Source: Aeromonas bivalvium (GTDB lineage: Bacteria > Pseudomonadota > Gammaproteobacteria > Enterobacterales > Aeromonadaceae). From it: a stretch of 41,562 nucleotides of DNA. This document shows, in pieces, positions 14,401 to 24,123 of this stretch. How positions within the stretch are numbered: position 1 is the stretch's first letter; the number at the start of each line of letters is the position of its first letter. The DNA lies in contig NZ_CDBT01000057.1 in assembly GCF_000819765.1 (NCBI RefSeq), positions 1 through 41,562 of the forward strand, in the 5' to 3' direction. Under the pieces are notes generated by a model. The model worked only from the letters and a program-made list of their open reading frames with translations. It was not told where the DNA came from and made no database searches. A program made the position numbers and the translations under genes.

Positions 14401-14457
14401 GACCCAGGGCCGCCGCCCCCGATCCGGGGTGGAGCCTGGGGACAGCTCTCGTTATGC

Positions 14458-14491
14458 CAAGACACCGGCCTCGCGCCGGTGTCTCTGTTTT
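14458..14491 (+). terminator. Rho-independent terminator after the second DUF3297 copy
   Basis: An ACACCGGCCTCGCGCCGGTGT hairpin is followed by CTCTGTTTTT, the same design as the terminator at 11553. Confidence 0.87.
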
Positions 14492-14639
14492 TCGGCTGGC
14501 AAACGCCCGGGCGCTGCGCCGCCCTCTGCGCATTTTCTCCCTGATTTGCTCTCCTGCTCGACTCCCCCGAGGGGCTTGCCATTGGTTCCCGGGCTCGGCA
14601 TGATCGCTGCATTTGGCGTCGTTTGAACACAGGGATACC

Positions 14640-15341
14640 ATGAAAACACGGATCTGGCTCCTCGCCTTGCTGCTACCTGGCGTGCTGCCTGGGCATGCAC
14701 TCGCACAAGCGGCCAGGGCCGCCGCGCAGGACCCCCTCGATTTCATTCCTGAAGGCTATGTGCTCTTTGAGAAGATCGAGGGGGATCTCAATCGGGATGG
14801 TCAGGCGGATACTGTCCTCATCATCAAGGGCACGGATCCGGGCAAGCGGCTGGTGGACGAATACCGTGGCGCGCTGGATCGCAACCGGCGGGGGCTCATC
14901 ATTGCGTTCAAGCAGGGGGATCACTACGCCTTGGCGCTGGAAAATCTGGCCTGCTTCTCCTCGGAGCAGGAGGATGGCGGCGTCTATTTTGCCCCCGAGC
15001 TCTGGCTGTCCATCGACAAGGGGATATTGCACATTCACTACGGTCACGGGCGCTATGGTGACTGGTCCTACAAATTCAGATATCAGGACGCCGGCTTCAC
15101 CCTGATTGGGTACGACGACAGTGATAACCGGGGCCCCCTGATCGAGCGGATGACCAGCATCAACTTCTCGACCCGCAAGGTGCTGATCCGGGAAAACATC
15201 AACCGGGATGCGCAGGGAAATGGCGATGAAGTCTTCAGGGAGACCTGGCAAGGCTTCACTCTGCCGGCCCCCTTGCGGCTCGATGCCATCGCGGATTTTG
15301 ATGGTTTCTATCACGACAAGCTGTATCCGCTGATCCAGTAA
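14640..15341 (+). CDS. Secreted/periplasmic protein of unknown function
   Basis: This 233-aa protein has a signal peptide (MKTRIWLLALLLPGVLPGHALA, cut near residue 23). The segment GDLNRDGQADTVLIIKG resembles an EF-hand/FG-GAP-like Ca-binding loop (D-x-N-x-D-G-x-x-D). FRYQDAGFTLIGYDDSDN and RMTSINFSTRKVLI are typical of periplasmic proteins found in bacteria such as Aeromonas, Pseudomonas and Vibrio, annotated only as hypothetical. ATG 14640 is chosen because it starts the signal peptide. The role is unknown. Confidence 0.82.
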   Translation: MKTRIWLLALLLPGVLPGHALAQAARAAAQDPLDFIPEGYVLFEKIEGDLNRDGQADTVLIIKGTDPGKRLVDEYRGALDRNRRGLIIAFKQGDHYALALENLACFSSEQEDGGVYFAPELWLSIDKGILHIHYGHGRYGDWSYKFRYQDAGFTLIGYDDSDNRGPLIERMTSINFSTRKVLIRENINRDAQGNGDEVFRETWQGFTLPAPLRLDAIADFDGFYHDKLYPLIQ

Positions 15342-15543
15342 CAATGGAGGCTGTGGATGACGATACGCGTAAAGCCTGTGCCGAGGCAGACGGTGTGCTT
15401 GCCGACCATGCTGACCGAGTGCATCACCGCGCGGCCTCCCCTCTCGATCAAGGGCGCTCGACAACAAGATTCCCTGACCGAAAATGGCCAGCATCGGCGC
15501 GCGCAATGGCTATCATGGCGCTTTCACTCGACAGGATGTTGCC

Positions 15544-16029
15544 ATGAATACCGACTTCATCATCCAGGCTCTCGACAAGGGTCTGTTTGCCCGCTTCATG
15601 AACATGGAGGAGAAGGCGCTCGACGCCGTCAATGGCCGCTGGCTCGTCGCCGACGCCAGCCCGGGCTATCCCTGCCGGGTCTCCCTGCGAGAAGCCAGTG
15701 TGGGGGAAAGGGTACTGCTCATCCCCTTCCCCTATCACGACGTCGACTCCCCCTATCGCGCTTGTGGCCCCGTGTTCGTGCGCCAGCAGGCCGATACCGC
15801 CGAGCTGGGCGTCAATGAGATACCCGACATCTTGCCGGGACGGCTGCTCTCTGTCCGGGCCTATGACTGTGCGCACATGATGATCCATGCACAGACCATC
15901 CAGGGTACCCAGTTCGAGCAGGCGGTGCGCAGCCAGTTTTCAAGCGAGGCGGTGAGCTACCTGCAGATCCACAATGCCAACCCCGGCTGTTTCAGCTGCT
16001 CCGTCCACCGCGCCAATGCCCGCACCTGA
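15544..16029 (+). CDS. DUF1203 family protein
   Basis: This 161-aa protein shows features of DUF1203: CRVSLREASVGERVLLIPF, then PYRACGPVFVRQQ, ending in IHNANPGCFSCSVHRAN. The function is unknown. ATG 15544 begins the family N-terminus (MNTDFIIQALDKGLF). An in-frame ATG at 15484 would add an implausible 20 residues. A terminator follows at 16031. The 200 bp between this gene and the previous one hold no supported gene. Confidence 0.87.
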   Translation: MNTDFIIQALDKGLFARFMNMEEKALDAVNGRWLVADASPGYPCRVSLREASVGERVLLIPFPYHDVDSPYRACGPVFVRQQADTAELGVNEIPDILPGRLLSVRAYDCAHMMIHAQTIQGTQFEQAVRSQFSSEAVSYLQIHNANPGCFSCSVHRANART

Positions 16030-16030
16030 A

Positions 16031-16070
16031 AGAAGAGAGGCCCACCAGATGGCGGGCCTCTCTTTTATTC
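16031..16070. terminator. Bidirectional rho-independent terminator
   Basis: An AGAGAGGCCC-ACCAGATGGC-GGGCCTCTCT hairpin followed by TTTATT lies between convergent genes (DUF1203 on +, DUF1428 on -). Confidence 0.88.
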
Positions 16071-16083
16071 AAGGGTGCGTCAA

Positions 16084-16452
16084 TCAGCCATTGAGTTCGA
16101 GCACAGGGCTGAAGCCGCCGAAGATCATGCGGGCACCATCGAAGGGCATGACCTGATTGGCCGGGTTGCCCGGATCCATCCTGGGATCTTCCATCATCCT
16201 GGCCATGGCCTGATCCCGGGTGGCCTTGTCCGGCCACTCCACCCAGGAGAAGACCACGGTTTCATCCTCCTTCGCCGCCACCGCCCGGTAAAAGTCGGTC
16301 TGCTTGCCGTGGGGCACGTCGTCCCCCCAGCACTCCAGCACCCGGGTGGCGCCATATTCGAGAAAGATGGGATCGAACTGGCGGGCATGTTCGATCAGGG
16401 CCTGCTTGTTGGCCGTGGGCACGGCGAGCACGAATCCGTCCACATATGACAT
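16084..16452 (-). CDS. DUF1428 family protein
   Basis: This 122-aa protein has the DUF1428 signature: MSYVDGFVLAVPTANK at the start, LECWGDDVPHGKQTDF in the middle, then FSWVEWPDKATRD and RMIFGGFSPVLEL at the end. It is an alpha/beta-barrel (dimeric ferredoxin-like) family of unknown function, related in fold to antibiotic-biosynthesis monooxygenases. The start at 16452 has GGAGAG upstream; an in-frame ATG at 16485 is less likely. Confidence 0.92.
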   Translation of the reverse strand: MSYVDGFVLAVPTANKQALIEHARQFDPIFLEYGATRVLECWGDDVPHGKQTDFYRAVAAKEDETVVFSWVEWPDKATRDQAMARMMEDPRMDPGNPANQVMPFDGARMIFGGFSPVLELNG

Positions 16453-16527
16453 GAGACTCTCCTCCTTGGTTGAGGAGTTCAGCATAGCAAACCCGTGTCG
16501 ATGGCTCCGTCATGCCAACCCAGCAGG

Positions 16528-17889
16528 TCAGCTGGCCACCAGCTGCTCCAGATCGCTGCGCTTGATGCGCCGGGAGTCCACCTTGACGTAGAGGGAGCGC
16601 TCGGCGCCGTCCAGCAGCACATCGCTCACCCCCTCCCGGGCCCGTACTTTTTGCTCAAGGGCCGGGGTGGCCTCCACCCCTGCCGGCAGCAGGATGCGCA
16701 GGCTGCTGACATAGGGCGGCTCTTTCATGGTGAGGCTGAGCCCGAGCCAGAGCAGCGCCAGCAGGGCGCAGCTGCCAAACACCAGAGCCGCCCCCCCCTC
16801 GCCATAGAGGAAGCCCCCCAGGCTGCCGCCGATGGCCACGCCGAGGAACTGGCTGGTGGAGTAGACCCCCATGGCGGTGCCCTTGTAACCCGGCGGCGAC
16901 TCCTTGCTGATGAGGGACGGCAGCAGTGCCTCCATCAGGTTGAAGCCGATGAAGAACAGCTGTAACCCGGCCAGTATGCCCCACAGCTGCAAGCCGGATT
17001 GCCACAGCACCACCTCGGCCCCCAGCATGGCCAGCACGCAGAGCTGGAACACCCGCTTCATGCGCCTGCGCTTCTCGGCATAGATGATGACGGGCACCAC
17101 GCTCACGAAGGCGATCAGCATGGTGTAGAGGAACGCCTGCCACTGCTGGTCCCGGGGCAGACCCGCTTGTTCCAGCAAGGGGGGCAGCGCCACGAAGCTC
17201 GACATCAGCAGGGTGTGGACACAGAAGATGCCGACGTTGAGCTTGAGCAGACGGGGGTTGCCCAGCACCCGCTTGAAGCCCCCCTTCACCATGCCGGATT
17301 CGCGATTGAGCAGGTGCGCCTCGGGCGCCGGCACCCACCACAGCAGGATGGCGATGCCCCCGAGCGCCAGCAGGGCGATGAGCCAGAACAGGCCTGAGAG
17401 GCCGATGGCCTGGGTGATCAGGGGGCCGGTCACCATGGCGATGGCGAAGGTGATGCCAAAGCTGATGCCGATGAAGGCCATCGCCTTGGTGCGGTTCTGC
17501 TCCCGGGTGAGATCCGACAGGAGCGCCATGATGGCGGCCGAGATGGCGCCGCTGCCTTGCAGGGCGCGCCCCAGGATCACTCCCCAGATGGAATGGGTCA
17601 GGGCCGCAATCCCGCTGCCCAGGGCAAACAGCAGCAGGCCGCCGACGATGAGGGGCTTTCTGCCGATGCGATCCGAGAGCAGGCCGAACGGGATCTGCAG
17701 CAGGGCCTGGGTCAGGCCATAGATGCCGATGGCAAGGCCGATGAGCGCCTCGGTGGCGCCGGCCAGGGACATGCCGTAGGTGGTCAATACCGGCAGCACC
17801 ATGAACATGCCGAGCATGCGCAGGGAGAAGAGGGAACCGAGCGCCCAGGTGGCGCGCAGCTCGCCCCGGGTCATCTTGTAATCATGCAT
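16528..17889 (-). CDS. yajR: MFS transporter YajR
   Basis: This 453-aa protein has 12 membrane spans. The MFS motif A is GLLSDRIGRKPLIVGG at about residue 72. After the last span a soluble C-terminal domain (about residues 385-453, SSLRILLPAGVEATPALEQK to VKVDSRRIKRSDLEQ) is present, the ferredoxin-like YAM domain typical of YajR. The substrate of YajR is not established. It lies next to cyoE, as in E. coli, which supports the name. ATG 17889 gives the normal length; an upstream in-frame extension to 18126 is noncoding-looking. Confidence 0.93.
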   Translation of the reverse strand: MHDYKMTRGELRATWALGSLFSLRMLGMFMVLPVLTTYGMSLAGATEALIGLAIGIYGLTQALLQIPFGLLSDRIGRKPLIVGGLLLFALGSGIAALTHSIWGVILGRALQGSGAISAAIMALLSDLTREQNRTKAMAFIGISFGITFAIAMVTGPLITQAIGLSGLFWLIALLALGGIAILLWWVPAPEAHLLNRESGMVKGGFKRVLGNPRLLKLNVGIFCVHTLLMSSFVALPPLLEQAGLPRDQQWQAFLYTMLIAFVSVVPVIIYAEKRRRMKRVFQLCVLAMLGAEVVLWQSGLQLWGILAGLQLFFIGFNLMEALLPSLISKESPPGYKGTAMGVYSTSQFLGVAIGGSLGGFLYGEGGAALVFGSCALLALLWLGLSLTMKEPPYVSSLRILLPAGVEATPALEQKVRAREGVSDVLLDGAERSLYVKVDSRRIKRSDLEQLVAS

Positions 17890-18125
17890 GACGGCCTCAG
17901 TGCGATAGAAACGGAGTGAAAAGAGTGGGGCACGAAGAGCCCTGGCAGGCGAAGCGCCCGAGTGACATCCGGAAAACCTCTTCGGCGCACCGGCTAAGAT
18001 GGCAACAGAGCCGGGACTGTGCCCGGCTCTGGATTTTACGCATTTTCGGGGCGAGATGAAGCCGCCGAGTCCCAAACCCTGAGCCAGCCCCCATCTTGGC
18101 GGGCCGGGCTCGGGCAATAGGGCCA

Positions 18126-19019
18126 TCAGGGCAACATGCTGACCAGCACAGCGGAATCCACATCCGGCTGCCCATCCACCGACATCATCACGCTCAGACA
18201 GGTGATGGTGACAATCGAGAACATGAACAGCTTGCGGGCCCAGAGGGAGTCATCCACCGCCTGCTTGTAACCGGACAACGCCATCCCCAGCCACCAGACG
18301 CTGACCGCCGTGGCCACCACCAGGTACTTGTAACCGGCGTAGCCGCCGAGAAACAGCATCAGGGTCGGCACCATGAAGGCCAGGATGTAGAGGGTGATGT
18401 GGTGCTTGGCCACCGAAATCCCCTTCACCACCGGCAGCACGGGAATGCCCGCCGCCTGGTAGTCCTTGAAGCGGAAGATGGCGATCGCATAGGAGTGCGG
18501 CATCTGCCACAGGCTGAAGATCGCCAGCAGGATAAGCGCGCCCGAGTCGAACTGACCGCTCACCGCGCAGTAGCCGATGACCGGCGGCGCGGCGCCGGAG
18601 AGGCTGCCTATCAGGGTGCCGTAGACCGAGTGGCGCTTCATGTAGAGGCTGTAGACCCCCACGTACACGATGAAGCCGAGCACCGCCAGCAGCGCCGCCA
18701 GGGGGTTGGCGGCAAAGTAGAGCAGCGCCACCCCGGCAAGGCCCAGGGCCGTCGCATACCAGAGGGAGACGCCGGGGGCGATGAGCCCCCTCACCAGGGC
18801 GCGGTGCTTGGTGCGTTCCATGATGCAGTCGATGTCCCGGTCGATGTAGTTGTTGAACACGCAACCGGACGCCACCACCAGGGAGACCCCCACCATGGTC
18901 AGGATGAAGAGGGGCAGATCCAGGTTCCCCTTGGCGGCCAGCAGAAAACCGCCGATCACCGAGATGAGGTTGCCGAAGATGATGCCCGGCTTGGTCACTT
19001 GCAGGTATTGCTTCATCAT
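18126..19019 (-). CDS. cyoE: Protoheme IX farnesyltransferase (heme O synthase)
   Basis: CyoE attaches a farnesyl group to heme B, making the heme O used by the bo3 oxidase encoded upstream. It is a UbiA-type membrane prenyltransferase with about nine spans. The first Asp-rich motif is [18 protein letters not shown]; the second region holds [16 protein letters not shown]. The start was set at 19019 ([12 protein letters not shown]). The frame is open to 19070, inside cyoD, but the family N-terminus begins at MKQYL. It overlaps the end of cyoD, implying coupled translation. Confidence 0.96.
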   Translation of the reverse strand: MMKQYLQVTKPGIIFGNLISVIGGFLLAAKGNLDLPLFILTMVGVSLVVASGCVFNNYIDRDIDCIMERTKHRALVRGLIAPGVSLWYATALGLAGVALLYFAANPLAALLAVLGFIVYVGVYSLYMKRHSVYGTLIGSLSGAAPPVIGYCAVSGQFDSGALILLAIFSLWQMPHSYAIAIFRFKDYQAAGIPVLPVVKGISVAKHHITLYILAFMVPTLMLFLGGYAGYKYLVVATAVSVWWLGMALSGYKQAVDDSLWARKLFMFSIVTITCLSVMMSVDGQPDVDSAVLVSMLP

Positions 19020-19027
19020 CACGCCGC

Positions 19028-19360
19028 TCAACTTGGCATCATGTTGATGTTGAGGTTGTACATGATCCACAGGGATCCCCCCACCACGATGGCGATGATG
19101 AGCACGGTAAACACCAGGGCCACCAGGTTCCAGCGCTCCTCGGACGAGGTGTTCATGTGCAGGAAGTAGGCCAGGTGTACGAAGATCTGCACCACGGCAG
19201 TGGCGACCACGGCCCCCAGGATGACGCCATGGGAGGCGGTGCCCTCCATCACCAGCCAGAACGGGATGGCGGTCAGGATCACCGACAGCACGAAGCCAAT
19301 CAGATAGCTCTTGGCGCTGCCGTGGCTGGCACCGTGATTGTCAACGGAATGAGTGCTCAT
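19028..19360 (-). CDS. cyoD: Cytochrome bo3 ubiquinol oxidase subunit IV
   Basis: This 110-aa protein has three membrane spans ([59 protein letters not shown]) and the [10 protein letters not shown] motif of CyoD, the small stabilising subunit. Its N-terminus ([14 protein letters not shown]) is copied in a micro-ORF directly upstream (19361-19435). The micro-ORF stop TAA lies immediately before this ATG. Confidence 0.96.
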   Translation of the reverse strand: MSTHSVDNHGASHGSAKSYLIGFVLSVILTAIPFWLVMEGTASHGVILGAVVATAVVQIFVHLAYFLHMNTSSEERWNLVALVFTVLIIAIVVGGSLWIMYNLNINMMPS

Positions 19361-19435
19361 TTACATGACCCCCTTCAGATAGGCTCTGACACTGTCGTGG
19401 CTGGCACAGTCAATATTGTCAACAGAATGACTCAT
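19361..19435 (-). CDS. 24-aa hybrid micro-ORF between cyoC and cyoD (75-bp tandem duplication)
   Basis: Between the cyoC stop and the cyoD start lies exactly one 75-bp unit that is a diverged tandem copy of the junction. It begins ATG immediately after the cyoC TAA and reads MSHSVDNIDCASHDS, against [15 protein letters not shown] for CyoD. It ends YLKGVM-TAA, against YLMGVM-TAA for CyoC, and is directly followed by the cyoD ATG. The frame is open from end to end. It could be translated by coupling through the two TAA-ATG joints. Expression is unknown. Confidence 0.5.
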   Translation of the reverse strand: MSHSVDNIDCASHDSVRAYLKGVM

Positions 19436-20062
19436 TTACATGACCCCCATCAGATAGACCACGGTAAACACACAGATCCAGACCACGTCCAGGAAGTGCC
19501 AGAACAGGCTCAGGCACATCAGGCGGGTACGGTTGCGCTCGTTGAGCCCCTTCTTGGATATCAGCACCATCATGACGATGATCCAGATAAGACCACTGGT
19601 GACGTGGATCCCGTGGGTGCCGACCAGGGTGAAGAAGGCGGAGAGGAAACCGCTGCGCTGGGGACCGAAGCCTTCGGCAATCAGGTGATGGAACTCGTAG
19701 ATCTCCATGGCGATGAAGCCGGCGCCCAGCAGGAAGGTCACCAGCAGCCAGGTGTTGACCGACGCCACCTTGTGCTTGTTCATGGCCAGCATGGCAAAGC
19801 CGAAGGTGATGCTGCTAAAGAGCAGCAGCATGGTCTCGGCAAACACGAACGGCAGTTCGAAAATGTCCTTGCCGGTGGGGCCGCCCGCGGTGCCGGTCAC
19901 CAGTACCGCATAGGTGGCAAACAGGCAGGCGAACAGGATGCAGTCACTCATCAGGTAGATCCAGAAGCCGAACACCTTGTTGGCGCCGGCATCATGGTGC
20001 CCGTCGTGGGCACCCTGATGGTGGGAGTGTTGCAGAATATCAGTAGCCATATCGGTTCTCAT
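19436..20062 (-). CDS. cyoC: Cytochrome bo3 ubiquinol oxidase subunit III
   Basis: This 208-aa protein has five membrane spans. The family segments are [37 protein letters not shown], and [14 protein letters not shown] near the end. The start overlaps the cyoB stop (ATGA at 20059-20062). A second in-frame ATG five codons on ([11 protein letters not shown]) could be the true start. The N-terminus is His-rich ([15 protein letters not shown]). Confidence 0.96.
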   Translation of the reverse strand: MRTDMATDILQHSHHQGAHDGHHDAGANKVFGFWIYLMSDCILFACLFATYAVLVTGTAGGPTGKDIFELPFVFAETMLLLFSSITFGFAMLAMNKHKVASVNTWLLVTFLLGAGFIAMEIYEFHHLIAEGFGPQRSGFLSAFFTLVGTHGIHVTSGLIWIIVMMVLISKKGLNERNRTRLMCLSLFWHFLDVVWICVFTVVYLMGVM

Positions 20063-22035
20063 GCCACCTTGCTGATGTTGTCGAAATGCTGACCTTCGAT
20101 GCGCTCGATCTCGTCGACCTGCACGTAGTAGTCCACATCATCGTTGAAACTGTGAATGATCCAGGTCCCTATCATGCCGACGAAGCCGACCAGGGCCATC
20201 CACCAGATGTGCCAGATCATGGCAAAGCCAAACACCACGCTGAAGGCGGCAATGATGACGCCGGCCCCCGAGTTCTTGGGCATGTGGATGGGGGCATACT
20301 TGGCCGGCTGCTTGTAAGCACTGCCGTCAGCCTTGGCTTCCCAGAACGCATCCAGACTCTTGATCTTCGGCTCGATGGCAAAGTTGTAGAAGGGCGGCGG
20401 CGAGGAGGTGGCCCACTCCAGGGTACGGCCACCCCAGGGGTCGCCGGTCAGATCCCGGTTCTTCTCCCGATCGCGAATGCTCACTACCACCTGGACGAGC
20501 TGGCACAGCACCCCCAGGGCGATGAGGCCGGCACCGACCGCCGCCACCACCAGCCAGGGGTGGAAGGCGGGATCAATCTGCTGGCTGACGCGACGGGTCA
20601 TGCCCATGAAGCCCAGCACGTAGAGCGGCATGAAGGCGACGAAGAAGCCGACGATCCAGCACCAGAAGGCACGCTTGCCCCAGGTCTCGTCCAGGGTGAA
20701 GCCAAACGCCTTCGGGAACCAGTAGGTGATGCCGGCGAAGCAGCCGAACACCACGCCGCCGATGATGACGTTGTGGAAGTGGGCGATGAGGAACAGGCTG
20801 TTGTGCAGCACGAAGTTCGCCGCCGGCACCGAGAGCAGCACCCCTGTCATGCCCCCTATGGTGAAGGTGATGATGAAACCGACGGTCCACAGCATGGGCG
20901 AGGTGAACGCGATGCGACCCCGGTACATGGTGAACAGCCAGTTGAAGATCTTCACCCCGGTCGGGATCGAGATGATCATGGTGGTGATGCCGAAGAAGGC
21001 ATTGACGTTGGCACCCGAGCCCATGGTGAAGAAGTGGTGCAGCCAGACGATGAAGGAGAGCACGGTAATGGCCACGGTCGCCCACACCAGGGAGGTGTAG
21101 CCAAACAGCTTCTTCTTGCTGAAGGTGGCGACCACCTCGGAGAAGATGCCAAACACCGGCAGCACCAGGATATACACCTCGGGGTGACCCCAGGCCCAGA
21201 TCAGGTTGATGTACATCATCATGTTGCCACCCATGTCATTGGTAAAGAAATGGGTACCCAGGTAGCGGTCTGCGGTGAGCAGGGCGATGGTGACGGTCAG
21301 GATCGGGAAGGAGGCGATGATCAGGATGTTGGCGCACAGGGCGGTCCAGGTGAACACCGGCAGGCGCATCATGGTCATGCCAGGGGCCCGCATCTTGATG
21401 ATGGTGGCGAAGAAGTTCACCCCGGTCAGCAGGGTGCCCAGCCCCGATATCTGCAGGCTCCAGATCCAGTAATCCACCCCGACGCCCGGGCTGTACTCCA
21501 GACCCGACAGGGGCGGATAGGCCAGCCAGCCGGTCTGGGCGAACTCACCCACGGCGAGGGAGACGTTGATCAGCACCACGGCAGCGGCGGTAAACCAGAA
21601 GCTCAGGTTGTTCAAGAAGGGGAAGGCCACATCACGGGCACCGATTTGCAGCGGCACCACTATGTTCATCAGGCCGATCACCAGGGGCATGGCCACGAAG
21701 AAGATCATGATGACGCCGTGGGCGGTGAAGATCTGATCGTAGTGATGGGGCGGCAGCACCCCTTCCCCACCGGCCGAGGCCATCACCTGCTGGGTCCGCA
21801 TCATGACCGCATCGGCGAAGCCGCGCAGCAGCATCACCATCCCCAGGATGAGATACATGATCCCGAGGCGCTTGTGATCCACCGAGGTGAACCACTCCTG
21901 CCACAGGTATTGCCACTTGCCGTAGTAGGTGATGAGGGCGGCGATCGCAAGCCCGCCCAGAATGATGGCCGCCACCGTCACCATGATGATCGGCTCATGG
22001 TATGGGATGGCGTCGAGCGTTAATTTTCCAAACAT
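20059..22035 (-). CDS. cyoB: Cytochrome bo3 ubiquinol oxidase subunit I
   Basis: CyoB is the catalytic heme-copper oxidase subunit (658 aa, about 15 membrane spans). It carries low-spin heme b, heme o3 and CuB, oxidises ubiquinol and pumps protons. The conserved heme ligand region [13 protein letters not shown], the CuB/Tyr motif [17 protein letters not shown], the HH pair in [11 protein letters not shown] and the heme-ligand segment [11 protein letters not shown] are all present. It lies between cyoA and cyoC with very short or overlapping junctions. Confidence 0.98.
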   Translation of the reverse strand: MFGKLTLDAIPYHEPIIMVTVAAIILGGLAIAALITYYGKWQYLWQEWFTSVDHKRLGIMYLILGMVMLLRGFADAVMMRTQQVMASAGGEGVLPPHHYDQIFTAHGVIMIFFVAMPLVIGLMNIVVPLQIGARDVAFPFLNNLSFWFTAAAVVLINVSLAVGEFAQTGWLAYPPLSGLEYSPGVGVDYWIWSLQISGLGTLLTGVNFFATIIKMRAPGMTMMRLPVFTWTALCANILIIASFPILTVTIALLTADRYLGTHFFTNDMGGNMMMYINLIWAWGHPEVYILVLPVFGIFSEVVATFSKKKLFGYTSLVWATVAITVLSFIVWLHHFFTMGSGANVNAFFGITTMIISIPTGVKIFNWLFTMYRGRIAFTSPMLWTVGFIITFTIGGMTGVLLSVPAANFVLHNSLFLIAHFHNVIIGGVVFGCFAGITYWFPKAFGFTLDETWGKRAFWCWIVGFFVAFMPLYVLGFMGMTRRVSQQIDPAFHPWLVVAAVGAGLIALGVLCQLVQVVVSIRDREKNRDLTGDPWGGRTLEWATSSPPPFYNFAIEPKIKSLDAFWEAKADGSAYKQPAKYAPIHMPKNSGAGVIIAAFSVVFGFAMIWHIWWMALVGFVGMIGTWIIHSFNDDVDYYVQVDEIERIEGQHFDNISKVA

Positions 22036-22038
22036 CAG

Positions 22039-23055
22039 TTATTCCTCGGATCCCGCGTTCACAGAGTGGTCACCCATCGGCATATGCCCGGCATGATCCC
22101 CTTGGCTGTCATGGGCCATGGCGGCATGGTTCATGGCCTGGTGCTCTCCCTCCTGGCGAGGGGTCGCGCCGTGCGCCATCCCTGCATGACTCCCGTGGTT
22201 CATGTCACCCATGAACTTGTTGATCACCTTGGTGAACAGCACGGGGTCGGCCGCGGAGAAATACTCCACCGGATGGTATTGGGTCGGCTTGGCCAAGGCG
22301 TCGAACTCTGCCATGGTGGTCAGCACCTTGGGCGCGGCTTTCACCTTGGCAACCCAGGCGTCGAAACCGGCTTGATCCTGGGTCGCGATGGCCTTGAATT
22401 TCATGCCCGAGAAACCGGCGCCGCTGTAGCTGCTGGAGATACCGTCATACTGCCCCGCCTCATTGGCGATGAGGTGCAGCTTGGTCTGCATCCCGGCCAT
22501 GGCATAGATCTGTCCACCCAGACGCGGAATGAAGAAGGAGTTCATGACCGAATCCGAGGTGATGCGGAAATTGACCGGTGTATGGGCAGGGAAGGCCAAT
22601 TCATTGACCGAGGCGATGCCCAGCTCGGGATAGACAAACAGCCATTTCCAGTCGAGCGAAATCACATCGACCTGGATCGGTTTGACATCGGAGGTGAGCG
22701 GCTTGTAGGGATCAAGCTCGTGGGAGGTCTTCCAGGTGATCACGGCCAGAATGGCGATGATAATCACCGGCACTGTCCAGACCACGACTTCAATCTTGTT
22801 GGAGTGGGCCCAATCCGGTGCATAGGTCGCACTGGTATTGGAGGCTCGATATTTACGGGCAAATACCACGGCCATGATAATGACCGGGATCACCACGATT
22901 AACATTAAATAAAGCGCAGTTAATATCAGCGACTTCTCTTCCAGACCAATCTGGCCCTTGGGATTCATTAATGCCATATCGCAGCCACTCAACAAGCCAG
23001 TGACGGCGATTAATAACAAAGCTCCCAAGCCCCTCTTATAGTCAAAAGGTCTCAT
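22039..23055 (-). CDS. cyoA: Cytochrome bo3 ubiquinol oxidase subunit II, with a His/Met-rich C-terminal tail
   Basis: This 338-aa lipoprotein subunit has a lipobox LLSGC with Cys at residue 25, two membrane spans ([20 protein letters not shown] and [19 protein letters not shown]) and a periplasmic cupredoxin domain ([41 protein letters not shown]). The CuA ligands are absent, as in quinol oxidases. The last ~55 residues are unusual and rich in His and Met ([37 protein letters not shown]). The start at 23055 follows AGGAAGTAGC. Confidence 0.97.
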   Translation of the reverse strand: MRPFDYKRGLGALLLIAVTGLLSGCDMALMNPKGQIGLEEKSLILTALYLMLIVVIPVIIMAVVFARKYRASNTSATYAPDWAHSNKIEVVVWTVPVIIIAILAVITWKTSHELDPYKPLTSDVKPIQVDVISLDWKWLFVYPELGIASVNELAFPAHTPVNFRITSDSVMNSFFIPRLGGQIYAMAGMQTKLHLIANEAGQYDGISSSYSGAGFSGMKFKAIATQDQAGFDAWVAKVKAAPKVLTTMAEFDALAKPTQYHPVEYFSAADPVLFTKVINKFMGDMNHGSHAGMAHGATPRQEGEHQAMNHAAMAHDSQGDHAGHMPMGDHSVNAGSEE

Positions 23056-23558
23056 GCTACTTCCTTTCTCTTGCAAGGCGTAAAGCTATAAATAAAACGC
23101 ATCATTCTGGGCAAGAGACACCCGGCTAAACAACATGAAAAATTAATCCCGGCAGAGGGTTGGGTGTTGGGGGTAGGACCGGGGGCTCACACTAATCAAT
23201 CCCGGTCTGATACCAATTAATTAACAGCCTCATACAAGACCAATAAAAAGCCGTCATCAAGTATAATGAACAATTCCTGAACGCATAACATTAATAAATA
23301 GAGGGGTAATGGCATGGGGTCGTCGGGCGGGAAATAAGGGCAAGGCCGCGGCCAGCGGGCATTTCTCGATGTGATTAATTATATTTTATACACTCAGGTA
23401 CCTGAATAAATTCCAATGGCGCCATACATTAACAATTCATTTGCATTATTTAAAAATAAATAACCAGAACAGCCAGCCAAGGCAACAAATAAGGGCAGTG
23501 GCCTGGCCCCTGCCCTGACAACACCGCTTTCTAGCCTGCCGCGGCATCCCCTCGGGGG
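23056..23558. other. AT-rich control region upstream of cyoA
   Basis: This 500-bp stretch has no supported gene and is clearly more AT-rich than its surroundings. It separates cyoA (start at its left edge) from the end of an AhpD-like gene. It should contain the cyo promoter reading leftwards. TATAAT on the - strand at 23378-23383 is a possible -10 element, and a candidate ArcA site is given separately. No small ORF with a good start was found. Confidence 0.6.
23214..23228 (-). promoter_or_regulatory. Candidate ArcA-binding site upstream of cyoA
   Basis: On the - strand the sequence reads GTTAATTAATT, matching the core GTTAATTA of the ArcA-P site. ArcA represses cyo under low oxygen in E. 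coli. The site lies about 165 bp upstream of the cyoA start. The motif is short and AT-rich, so the match could be chance. Confidence 0.45.
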
Positions 23559-24002
23559 TCAGGAGCGCCGATGCTCCATCCGGGTGGCGACCGCGATCCG
23601 GTTCCAGGCATTGATGGTGACTATCTGCATCAGGCATTGGGCCAGCAAGGTCTCGCCCAGCAGCCCCAAGGCCCGCTGATAGGTCTCCTCGCTGAGCCCT
23701 TGCTCGTCGATCCGCGTCACCTCGTCGGTGAGGGCCAGCACGGCGCGCTCCCGTTCATCAAACAGCGGGGATTCACGCCAGGCGGCCAGGGCCAGCAGAC
23801 GCTGGGGACTCTCCTGCTCGGCCATGGCGGCCTCGGCGTGCATCTCGATGCAGTAGGCACAGCCATTGATCATGGAGGCTCGCAACTTGATGAGCTCCTT
23901 GAGGATGAAGGGGATGTCCGTGCCACCGAGATAGGACTCGAGGCCCATCATGGCCTTGACGGCGGTGGGAACCAGGTTGGCCAGTTGGATACGTGCTGAC
24001 AT
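23559..24002 (-). CDS. Carboxymuconolactone decarboxylase / AhpD-family protein
   Basis: This 147-aa alpha-helical protein has the AhpD-like redox motif GCAYCIEMHAE (CxxC followed by H) at about residues 47-57 and the helical segment IKLRASMINGC before it. ALTDEVTRI and NAWNRIAVATR match the family. Such proteins act as alkylhydroperoxidases or peroxide-linked disulphide reductases; the substrate is unknown. It is divergent from a LysR gene at 24124, a frequent arrangement. Confidence 0.93.
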   Translation of the reverse strand: MSARIQLANLVPTAVKAMMGLESYLGGTDIPFILKELIKLRASMINGCAYCIEMHAEAAMAEQESPQRLLALAAWRESPLFDERERAVLALTDEVTRIDEQGLSEETYQRALGLLGETLLAQCLMQIVTINAWNRIAVATRMEHRRS

Positions 24003-24088
24003 GGGATGCTCCTGTGCAAGAAACGCCCGGCTTGGGCAAGAACCTCATTGTTCATCTTCGCAACCGAAAATAGAATACCGCCGTAAAC

Positions 24089-24103
24089 TGCAACAGTTTT
24101 GCA
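24089..24103. promoter_or_regulatory. Candidate LysR operator (dyad TGCAA-N5-TTGCA)
   Basis: TGCAACAGTTTTGCA is an imperfect palindrome in the 121-bp region between the divergent AhpD-like and LysR genes. A LysR-type regulator often binds such a T...A dyad beside its own start. It lies about 20 bp from the LysR ATG. Confidence 0.4.
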
Positions 24104-24123
24104 TTTATCGCAAAGGAGTATCC

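Noticed and set aside
15344..15543. Small ORFs between the secreted protein gene and the DUF1203 gene
   Set aside because: Weak starts, no recognisable features, and they overlap in several frames, as expected of GC-rich noncoding DNA.
20086..22023. 645-aa open frame on the + strand
   Set aside because: It is the antisense shadow of cyoB: composition rich in His, Asp and Gly, no recognisable domain, no ribosome-binding site.
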